NCBI GenBank assembly: GCA_002841945.1
Contig: PHBI01000021.1
Location: 1 to 64,000, forward strand
Length of the DNA: 64,000 nt
Source of the DNA: Deltaproteobacteria bacterium HGW-Deltaproteobacteria-14
GTDB taxonomy: Bacteria; Myxococcota_A; UBA9042; PHBI01
Reading direction: 5' to 3'
Shown: piece after piece, positions 57,710 to 64,000 of the stretch
Position numbering within the stretch: position 1 is the stretch's first letter
Layout of the letters: each line of letters opens with the position of its first letter
Made by a program: the position numbers and the translations under genes
The notes under the pieces: model-generated
The model's database searches: none
What the model saw: the letters and a program-made list of their open reading frames with translations, nothing else
What the model was told of the DNA's origin: nothing

Positions 57710-58569
57710 GCTGGGAAGACCTCCTGAGCCCCAGCGTGCCGAAGCGCGGCGCGGAGGTCCAGGCTCTTCGGCGCGAGGATCAACACCGCGCCCCCCATCC
57801 CGGCGCCGGTCAGCTTGGCCCCCCAGGCGCCGCTCTCTCGGGCGGCCTGGCAGACGGCGTCGAGGGCGGGCGTGCTCACGCCCACCTCGACGAGCCGCTC
57901 GTGACCGGCGTTCAAGAGGGCTCCGAGGCGCTCCCACGCCCCCGCGACGAGCCAGCCCCGGGCGCGCTCGGCGTCCTCGCGGGACGCCGTGAGCAGGGCG
58001 TCGAAGCGCGCTCGGTGCGCGTCCCGCCAGCGGGCGACGGCTTCGACCGCGATCCGCGTCGACGGCCCGGGCGGGGTCATCGCGATCCACAGCGGGCAAT
58101 CATGGGCCGCCTCGACCGGGGTGACCGTCCCCGCCTCGAACCAAACCGGCTGGCCATACGCCGCGACGGCGTCGTCGACCCCCGATGGCCGCCCGTGCGC
58201 CAGCCGCTCGAGGTCGTGGGCGATGTGGCGAACGTCCTCCTGTTCGCTGACCCCGAGGGCGCGCACCATCGCCACCGCGAGCGCCGCCGAGCTGCCCAGG
58301 CCGCTCCCGATGGGGAGGGTCCCCGCTAGCTCGAGCGTGATCGCGTCCGGGTCGAGCCCCAGGTGCGCGAGCATCGCGCGGAGGTGACCGACCGCCGCCG
58401 GGGCGCACCGCCACGGGCCAGCCCCGGGGGCGACGCGGACGACGACCTCGCGGCCGCGCACCGGGACCGCCAGCGCGGGCGCGCCGTGGACCACGAAGTG
58501 TTCCCCCAGCACGATCGCCTTCCCGGGCGCCGAGCCAACGCCCGGACCCGTCGGCGGGGACAAGACCAT
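57706..58569 (-). CDS. Mevalonate kinase
   Basis: 287 residues from ATG 58569 (GGAGGAG upstream; the ORF-track start at 58731 is an unsupported extension). GHMP motifs: APGKAIVLGEHFVVHGAPALAVPV, GTLPIGSGLGSSAALAVAMVRAL, GRPSGVDDAVAAYG and GAKLTGAGMGGAVLIL. It phosphorylates mevalonate. First gene of the operon mvk - mvaD - pmk - prenyl synthase; no HMG-CoA synthase/reductase or IPP isomerase lies in the window. Confidence 0.9.
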   Translation of the reverse strand: MVLSPPTGPGVGSAPGKAIVLGEHFVVHGAPALAVPVRGREVVVRVAPGAGPWRCAPAAVGHLRAMLAHLGLDPDAITLELAGTLPIGSGLGSSAALAVAMVRALGVSEQEDVRHIAHDLERLAHGRPSGVDDAVAAYGQPVWFEAGTVTPVEAAHDCPLWIAMTPPGPSTRIAVEAVARWRDAHRARFDALLTASREDAERARGWLVAGAWERLGALLNAGHERLVEVGVSTPALDAVCQAARESGAWGAKLTGAGMGGAVLILAPKSLDLRAALRHAGAQEVFPA

Positions 58570-58705
58570 CACGCTCCTCCGTCGCGGTGACCGGGCTCCC
58601 CACAGGGCCGCAATCCACATCTGTTCATCACAGCGCCTGGCGACAGGAGACTGGTGTCGTGCGGCGCCGCGACCGCCGCCGGGACGGTCGCGGCGGGTGC
58701 CGCGA

Positions 58706-61700
58706 TCAGCTACAGCCGGTGGTCGAGCCACAGGTGAGGCACTTGAGGCAGGTGCCGTTGCGCACCAGCGTCATGTGGCCGCACTCGCCGCACGCGTCGC
58801 CCTCGTAGCCCTTCATGCGGGCGACGTTCACGGCGCTGCCGGCGCCGGTGCTCGTGCCCGTCATCTGCAGGCCGCCACCGCTGACGATCTGCAGCCCACC
58901 GCCGGGCGCGGCGGTCGCGGCGCGCGGCGGCGCCTCGTGCTTCGGCGCGCCCGCGAGATCGATGTGCCCGGAGCGGGGGACCAGCGGGCGCGACCCGACC
59001 TCGTCGACCCCGCTCTGGAGATCGTCGGGCTTCACCTGCGCGAGCTCGTGCCGACCGAGGTAGGTCACGGCGAGCTCGCGGAAGATGTAGTCGATGATCG
59101 AGGTGGACAGCTTGATGTAGGGGTTGCCCTGCACCATCCCGTTGGGCTCGAAGCGAGTGAAGAGGAAGGCGTCGACGTACTCCTCGAGGGGCACGCCGTG
59201 CTGCAGACCCAGCGACACCGCGATGGCGAAGCAGTTCATCATGCTGCGGAAGGCGGCGCCCTCCTTGTGCATGTCGAGGAAGATCTCGCCGAGCGTGCCG
59301 TCCTCGTACTCGCCGGTGCGCAGATACACGTTGTGGCCACCGATCGAGGCCTTCTGGGTGTATCCGGCGCGCCGGAACGGGAGCTTGCGGCGCCTCGCCC
59401 CCCACCGCTCGATCGCGCGCTCGACGCGCTCGACCGGCGACGGCAGCGCGGCGTTGAAGTCGTCGGCGTCGTCGAGGCCGAAGTCGTCCGACGACGAGGT
59501 GGACAGCGGCTGGCTGAGCTTGGAGCCGTCCCGGTACAGCGCGTTCGCCTTGACCCCGAGCTTCCAGCTCAGCATGTAGGCGTGCTTGACCGACTCGACG
59601 GTGGCGTCGTTGGGGAGGTTGATCGTCTTCGAGATGGCGCCCGACAGAAACGGCTGGGCGGCGGCCATCATGCGGATGTGCGCGTCGGGGGCGATGTAGC
59701 GCGTGCCGTAGCGGCCGCACTTGTTGGCGCAGTCGAAGACCGGCAGGTGGTGGGCCTTGAGCCCCGGGGCCCCCTCGACGGTCATGCGACCGCAGATGAC
59801 GTCGTTGGCGGCCTGGATCTCTGCGCGCGAGAAGCCGAGCTCGGCGAGGAGATCGAAGTCCGGAGCGTCGAGCCGCTCGCGGGGGATGCCGAGGGCGCCG
59901 GTGATGACGTCCGCGCCGATGATCCACTGGTTGAAGGCGAAGCCGATCTCGAAGGCGCGCCCGAGCTCGTCGTCGAGGCGGTCGAGGACGTCCGCCGGGA
60001 ACCCCTTGGCCAGCAGGGCCTCCCGGTTCACGTAAGGGGCGTCCGCGAGCTTGCCGGTGCCCTTGCAGTACGTGACGACGCCCTCGGCGACCTCCTGGGA
60101 GTAGCCGAGGCGGACGAGCGCCTCGGGCACCGACTGGTTGATGATGCGGAAGTAGCCACCGCCAGCGAGCTTCTTGAACTTCACGAGGGCGAAGTCCGGC
60201 TCGATGCCCGTGGTGTCGCAGTCCATCACGAGGCCGATGGTCCCCGTGGGGGCGATGACCGTGGTCTGCGCGTTGCGGTAGCCGTGCGCCTCGCCGAGCT
60301 CGAGCGCGCGGTCCCAGGCGATCTGGGCGGCGGCGAGGAGCGGCTTCGGGCTGTAGCGGGGGTCGATCCCGACCGGGGTCGTCGACAGCCCCTCGTACGC
60401 GTCGTCTTTGGCGTTGTAGGCGGCGCGGCGGTGGTTGCGGATGACCCGCAGCATGTCCTCGCGGTTGTCGGCGAAGGCCGGGAACGGTCCGAGCTGCTGG
60501 GCCATCTCGGCGCTCGTCGCGTAGGAGACGCCGGTCATGAGCGCGGTGATGGCCCCGCAGGTGGCGCGACCCTCGTCCGAGTTGTACGGGACGCCGCTGA
60601 CCATCAGCAGGGTGCCGATGTTCGCGTAGCCGAGGCCGAGGGTGCGGTAGGCGAACGAGAGCTCGGCGATGCGGCGCGACGGGAACTGGGCCATCAGGAC
60701 CGAGATCTCGAGCACGATCGTCCACAGCCGCACCGAGTGCGTGTAGCTGTCGATGTCGAAGGTCCCGTCCACGCGGCGGAACTTCATCAGGTTGGCGCTG
60801 GCGAGGTTGCAGGCCGTGTCGTCGAGGAACATGTACTCGGAGCACGGGTTCGAGGCGTTGATCCGCCCACCCTTGGGGCACGTGTGCCACTCGTTGATGG
60901 TGGTGTCGTACTGCAGGCCCGGGTCGGCGCAGCTCCAGGCGGCGTAGGCGACCTGGTCCCACAGGTCAGAGGCCTTGACCGTGCGCGCCACCTTGCCGTC
61001 GGTGCGGCGCAGCAGATCCCAATCGCCCCCGGTCTCGACCGCGCGCATGAAGGCGTTGGTCACGCGGACGGAGTTGTTGGAGTTCTGCCCGCTGACGGTG
61101 AAGTAGGCCTCGGAGTCCCAGTTCGTGTCGTACTCGGGGAAGTAGATCTCCTTGATACCCTGCTCGCCCATCTGGGCCACGCGACGGATGTAGCTGTCGC
61201 TGATGCCGGCCTCGCGGGCCTCGCGCACGGCCGTGGCGAACTCGGGGTTCTTCTTGGCCTTGGCGCTCTCGCCGTTGAGCCCCTTGCGCTTGCCAGCGGA
61301 GATGGCCCCGAGGATCGCGTTGAGGTGCCGGTTGTAGCTGCGCGCTCCGAGGACGAGGCTCGCGACCTTCTGCTCCTCGTGGACCTTCCAGTTGACGTAG
61401 TTCTCGATGTCCGGGTGATCGATGTCGAGGGTCACCATCTTGGCAGCCCGACGGGTCGTGCCACCGGACTTGATGGCCCCGGCGGCGCGATCGCCGATCT
61501 TGAGGAAGCTCATCAGCCCGCTCGAGCGCCCGCCGCCGCTGAGCGGCTCGCCCTCGCCCCGGAGCGCCGAGAAGTTGGTGCCGGTGCCCGAGCCGTACTT
61601 GAAGAGGCGCGCCTCACGGACCCAGAGGTCCATGATGCCGCCCTCGTTCACCAAGTCGTCGTCCACCGACTGGATGAAGCATGCGTGAGGCTGCGGACGC

Positions 61701-62275
61701 TGGTAGGCGGTCTCGCTGGGCCGCGCCTCCCCCGTCTCCGCGTCGACGTACCAGTGCCCCTGCGCCGGCCCGTCGATGCCGTAGGCCCAGTGGAGCCCGG
61801 TGTTGAACCACTGGGGCGAGTTCGGAGCGACCATCTGGGTCGCGAGCATGTAGCAGTGCTCGTCGAAGAAGGCCCGCGCGTCGTCTTCGCCGTCGAAGTA
61901 GCCGTGCTTGTAGCCCCAGTAGGTCCAGCACCCGGCCAGGCGCCGGAAGACCTGCCGCGAGTCGCTCTCGCCGACGTAGCGCTGCTCCTCGGGCAGCTTG
62001 GCGAGCTTCTTCGCGTCCGCCTCGGAGCGCCGGAGCCAGCTCGGCACGCCGTCCTCGTCCACCGCCCGCAGGACCGCGGGGATGCCCGCCTTGCGGAAGT
62101 ACTTCTGCGCGAGCACGTCGAGCGCCACCTGCGACCACCCGGCGGGGACCTGCACGGCGGGCGCCTCGAAGACGACGGTGCCGTCCGGGTTGGCGATGCG
62201 TGACGCGCGGGTCGCGAACACGATCGAGTGGAACGGGTCCTGGCCTTGCTGAGTGTAGCGACGGACGATCTTCAT
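58706..62275 (-). CDS. nrdJ: Adenosylcobalamin-dependent ribonucleotide reductase (class II), NrdJ
   Basis: 1189 residues, the long class II form. Catalytic features: [57 protein letters not shown] (active Cys and acid pair) and [26 protein letters not shown]. The tail carries the [22 protein letters not shown] zinc-ribbon region with the shuttle cysteines. It makes deoxynucleotides with B12 and works with or without oxygen. The leader holds small hairpins but no B12-box that I can recognise. It is the last large gene on the minus strand; the mevalonate operon lies downstream. Confidence 0.96.
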   Translation of the reverse strand: MKIVRRYTQQGQDPFHSIVFATRASRIANPDGTVVFEAPAVQVPAGWSQVALDVLAQKYFRKAGIPAVLRAVDEDGVPSWLRRSEADAKKLAKLPEEQRYVGESDSRQVFRRLAGCWTYWGYKHGYFDGEDDARAFFDEHCYMLATQMVAPNSPQWFNTGLHWAYGIDGPAQGHWYVDAETGEARPSETAYQRPQPHACFIQSVDDDLVNEGGIMDLWVREARLFKYGSGTGTNFSALRGEGEPLSGGGRSSGLMSFLKIGDRAAGAIKSGGTTRRAAKMVTLDIDHPDIENYVNWKVHEEQKVASLVLGARSYNRHLNAILGAISAGKRKGLNGESAKAKKNPEFATAVREAREAGISDSYIRRVAQMGEQGIKEIYFPEYDTNWDSEAYFTVSGQNSNNSVRVTNAFMRAVETGGDWDLLRRTDGKVARTVKASDLWDQVAYAAWSCADPGLQYDTTINEWHTCPKGGRINASNPCSEYMFLDDTACNLASANLMKFRRVDGTFDIDSYTHSVRLWTIVLEISVLMAQFPSRRIAELSFAYRTLGLGYANIGTLLMVSGVPYNSDEGRATCGAITALMTGVSYATSAEMAQQLGPFPAFADNREDMLRVIRNHRRAAYNAKDDAYEGLSTTPVGIDPRYSPKPLLAAAQIAWDRALELGEAHGYRNAQTTVIAPTGTIGLVMDCDTTGIEPDFALVKFKKLAGGGYFRIINQSVPEALVRLGYSQEVAEGVVTYCKGTGKLADAPYVNREALLAKGFPADVLDRLDDELGRAFEIGFAFNQWIIGADVITGALGIPRERLDAPDFDLLAELGFSRAEIQAANDVICGRMTVEGAPGLKAHHLPVFDCANKCGRYGTRYIAPDAHIRMMAAAQPFLSGAISKTINLPNDATVESVKHAYMLSWKLGVKANALYRDGSKLSQPLSTSSSDDFGLDDADDFNAALPSPVERVERAIERWGARRRKLPFRRAGYTQKASIGGHNVYLRTGEYEDGTLGEIFLDMHKEGAAFRSMMNCFAIAVSLGLQHGVPLEEYVDAFLFTRFEPNGMVQGNPYIKLSTSIIDYIFRELAVTYLGRHELAQVKPDDLQSGVDEVGSRPLVPRSGHIDLAGAPKHEAPPRAATAAPGGGLQIVSGGGLQMTGTSTGAGSAVNVARMKGYEGDACGECGHMTLVRNGTCLKCLTCGSTTGCS

Positions 62276-62930
62276 AGGATGCTCGACTGGGTTCGGGGGA
62301 CCAGCGATTTCGGAGCGCAGCCAGCTATCGCATCGCGATGCAATGCAACACAGAGGCGGCGCAGTTCAGTGTGACGCGTACGCAGCGCGTCCTGTCGGGA
62401 AGAGGACGCGGTTGCGGAATCGATTGTCTCACCAGGTGACTGACACCTGATGCCTTGGTTCGGCCCGTGGCTTCTGTGTGAGACGGGAGTCATTCATGGA
62501 ACAAGCCCGGGCGGTCGTCAACGGAAAGCCCGGTCCAAAGAACAACATCTTGCGTAACCACCGTCAAAAAAACCCTCTATCTTGGGCCATATATGGCACC
62601 GGCCGCCAGAATCGCGAACCGTCATCGTCTCGTTGCGGTGCTGTCACCGAGTCATCCCATAGATGGGCGCCACTTGCGGAACGCAAACGGGCCAAATCCG
62701 CAACTCACCAGAAACGGGAGCGATCCGTGTCCACAGGCCGCTGGCCTGCCTGTCGATGGCCTGTGGAAGCCGGTCGGCAACCCGCCGGAACCACGCCACG
62801 ATCCGGGCTCTCGCCGCGCTGTCGCACCGCGCGGCGGGTCGGCCCGCGCGAGACCGGGGCCTTGCGCAGGGTACGTGGCGGCGCTATGGGAGCGCTCCGC
62901 GGATGAACGCGGACGGGACGGGAGGGCGAC
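62276..62930. other. 655-base divergent region between nrdJ and smpB
   Basis: The left part should hold the nrdJ promoter and leader. It contains GCATCGCGATGC (62330-62341), a 7-bp hairpin CGCGTCC/GGACGCG (62386-62410) and CAGGTG-ACTGA-CACCTG (62433-62449). An AT-richer pocket near 62545-62600 holds the palindrome GCCATATATGGC (62586-62597). An ORF from ATG 62496 to 62906 has GGGAG upstream, but its sequence is not protein-like beyond 35 residues. No tmRNA (ssrA) was found. Confidence 0.45.
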
Positions 62931-63410
62931 GTGGCGCGGCAAGCCCAGGGCAAGGATGCGGGCGAGAAGAACGCGGCGGTGAACCGTCGCGCGCGGCACG
63001 AGTTCGAGATCGAGGAGCGCTTCGAGGCGGGAATCGCGCTCCTCGGGAGCGAGGTGAAGTCGCTCCGCGACGGAGCGGTCACCCTCGGCGATGGCTACAT
63101 CGCGACCCAGGGCGATGACCTGATGCTGCTCAACGTCCACATCAGCGAGTACGCCAACGCGAACCGGCACAACCACGAGCCGATGCGACCGCGCAAGCTG
63201 CTCCTGCACCGCAAGGAGATCGAGCACATCGCCGAGGCCATCCAGGAGAAGGGGCGCACCGCCGTGCCGCTCCGGATCTACTTCAAGCACGGCCTGGCCA
63301 AGCTGGAGATCGGCCTCGGTCGTGGCAAGAGGACCTACGACAAGCGGCACGATCTCAAAGAGCGTGACGCCAAGCGCGAGATGGACCGCGCCCGAGCAGA
63401 GAACGACTGA
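62931..63410 (+). CDS. smpB: SsrA-binding protein SmpB
   Basis: 159 residues from GTG 62931 (GGGAGGG upstream). ARHEFEIEERFEAGIALLGSEVKSLRDGAVTLGDGYI, NVHISEYANANRHNHEPMRPRKLLLHRKEI, and YFKHGLAKLEIGLGRGKRTYDKRHDLKERD are all hallmark SmpB stretches. It binds tmRNA and rescues stalled ribosomes. The basic C-terminal tail that probes the empty mRNA channel is intact. Confidence 0.96.
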   Translation: MARQAQGKDAGEKNAAVNRRARHEFEIEERFEAGIALLGSEVKSLRDGAVTLGDGYIATQGDDLMLLNVHISEYANANRHNHEPMRPRKLLLHRKEIEHIAEAIQEKGRTAVPLRIYFKHGLAKLEIGLGRGKRTYDKRHDLKERDAKREMDRARAEND

Positions 63411-63481
63411 CCTGAACGGCAGGTCGAAGACCGGTACCCGGGCGCTGCGCCCCGCACCCCGCGAAGGAAGCCCCGAAAGGG

Positions 63482-63513
63482 CCGCCCGGCCAAACGCGAA
63501 GCGGGCCGGGCGG
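63482..63513 (+). terminator. Terminator-like hairpin after smpB
   Basis: CCGCCCGGCC and GGCCGGGCGG form a perfect 10-bp GC stem with a 12-base loop, 72 bases past the stop. There is no T run. Confidence 0.6.
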
Positions 63514-63553
63514 TGGCGAGACTCGTCCTGCTCGCGCGTCCCGGCACGGCCGT

Positions 63554-63638
63554 GCCGAAATAACGTGTCGTCTTGCCGGCGGATCCGCCGCCATCTGCGC
63601 GTCCCCGAAAGCTCGGAAGACGCCCGGTCTGCCTTCGC
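63554..63638 (+). repeat. Dispersed 85-bp repeat, copy B
   Basis: Matches copy A at 11443-11527 without gaps, about 87 percent identity by eye. The palindromic core here is CGGCGGATCCGCCG. Same orientation as copy A and again in an intergenic region after a plus-strand gene. Confidence 0.8.
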
Positions 63639-63863
63639 TTCCGGTTCCGGCCCGGACGGGTGTGATCCAAAGCAGTAGGTAGCTCGCAGACCCGGGCCCG
63701 TCAGTGCGGCCTCGGCTCCGCGTTCTCGGACGCTGCTCTGCGAGCCTCCGACTGTTTCCGATCACACCCGGCCCGGACGCCAAGGTTGATGCGGCGCGCT
63801 GGCCGCTGCTAACGTCTGGCCCGCGAGTCGCCGCCTCGACGAGCGCGCGCTCGGGGAGACCGG

Positions 63864-64000
63864 ATGAGAGCCCTCCGCACACTTGCCATCGCCCTACCGC
63901 TGCTGCTCTCGACCGGCGCAGCGCAGGCCACCACGGTGCTCCAGGTCGACGTCCAGGAGGCGGCGACGCTCTCGGATTGGGTCGTCGAGGTGCGGGTCGT
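63864..64000 (+). CDS. Start of an exported protein, cut by the window end
   Basis: ATG 63864 begins MRALRTLAIALPLLLSTGAAQA, a good signal peptide with cleavage after AQA. The mature part visible is TTVLQVDVQEAATLSDWVVEVRV. GGGAG lies six bases upstream. Too little is present to name the family. Confidence 0.6.
   Translation, partial: MRALRTLAIALPLLLSTGAAQATTVLQVDVQEAATLSDWVVEVRV

Larger units (their letters stand above)
63411..63863. other. Gap after smpB
   Basis: It contains a strong hairpin and repeat copy B. ORF entries on the minus strand here follow the repeat and are not accepted as genes. Confidence 0.5.

Noticed and set aside
58697-62203. 1168-residue plus-strand ORF
   Set aside because: It is the antisense shadow of nrdJ.
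62276-62930. Cobalamin riboswitch for nrdJ or ssrA (tmRNA) next to smpB
   Set aside because: No B12-box-like sequence and no tmRNA ends (tRNA-like acceptor, tag ORF) could be found by eye on either strand.

Overview
The window is a 64 kb piece of a very GC-rich Gram-negative chromosome. It most likely comes from a member of the Myxococcota (myxobacteria and relatives). The evidence is: many lipoproteins with a Cys lipobox, a protein ending in a MYXO-CTERM-like tail (hydrophobic helix plus Arg run), a LexA-box-like site close to the myxobacterial SOS motif, a Ser/Thr kinase with AAA and TPR modules, sigma-54 promoters, a mevalonate pathway operon and a B12-dependent ribonucleotide reductase. 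I saw no tRNA, rRNA, CRISPR array, insertion sequence or prophage.

Layout. 0-6 kb: the 3' end of a radical SAM gene; an oxidative-stress pair (a peroxiredoxin whose active-site codon is UGA, followed by a SECIS-like hairpin, and catalase-peroxidase KatG); then three small paralogous proteins of unknown function, two with near-consensus sigma-54 promoters. 6-13 kb: a disulfide/redox operon (VKOR-thioredoxin fusion, OmpA-like protein, TlpA-like lipoprotein), SufE, a Fur-family regulator with a palindromic operator, an FCP1-like phosphatase lipoprotein and a beta-propeller lipoprotein. 13-19 kb: the SOS mutasome cassette imuA-imuB-dnaE2 plus a small acidic protein, with a LexA-box-like site upstream of imuA. 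19-26 kb: Sel1-type lipoprotein, glyoxalase, SDR, membrane hydroxylase with divergent TetR regulator, two lipoproteins, and an ECF sigma/anti-sigma pair whose anti-sigma gene is frameshifted.

26-33 kb: a very large TIG-repeat lipoprotein, an 18-bp tandem repeat, and a tight three-gene operon (sigma-54-activator-like ATPase without the sigma-contact loop, winged-helix protein, MYXO-CTERM protein). 33-38 kb: an unusual set encoding an ATP-grasp enzyme, a small P-loop NMP-kinase-like protein and a 942-residue protein with a C-terminal methyltransferase. 38-43 kb: a DUF2169 (type VI secretion accessory) protein, a lipoprotein and a convergent unknown. 43-54 kb: Ser/Thr kinase-AAA-TPR regulator, alpha/beta hydrolase, HtpG, and a HEAT-repeat protein with a DnaJ-like zinc region directly upstream of htpG. 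54-62 kb: prenyl synthase and the three lower mevalonate-pathway enzymes in one operon, then NrdJ. 62-64 kb: SmpB and the start of an exported protein.

The strongest new signal is the predicted selenocysteine peroxiredoxin, which an ordinary ORF caller splits in two. The sigma-54-driven small-protein family, the methyltransferase/ATP-grasp set, the degenerate activator operon and an 85-bp repeat present at 11.4 and 63.6 kb are the next most interesting. Names are based on motif recognition by eye; no database search was run.
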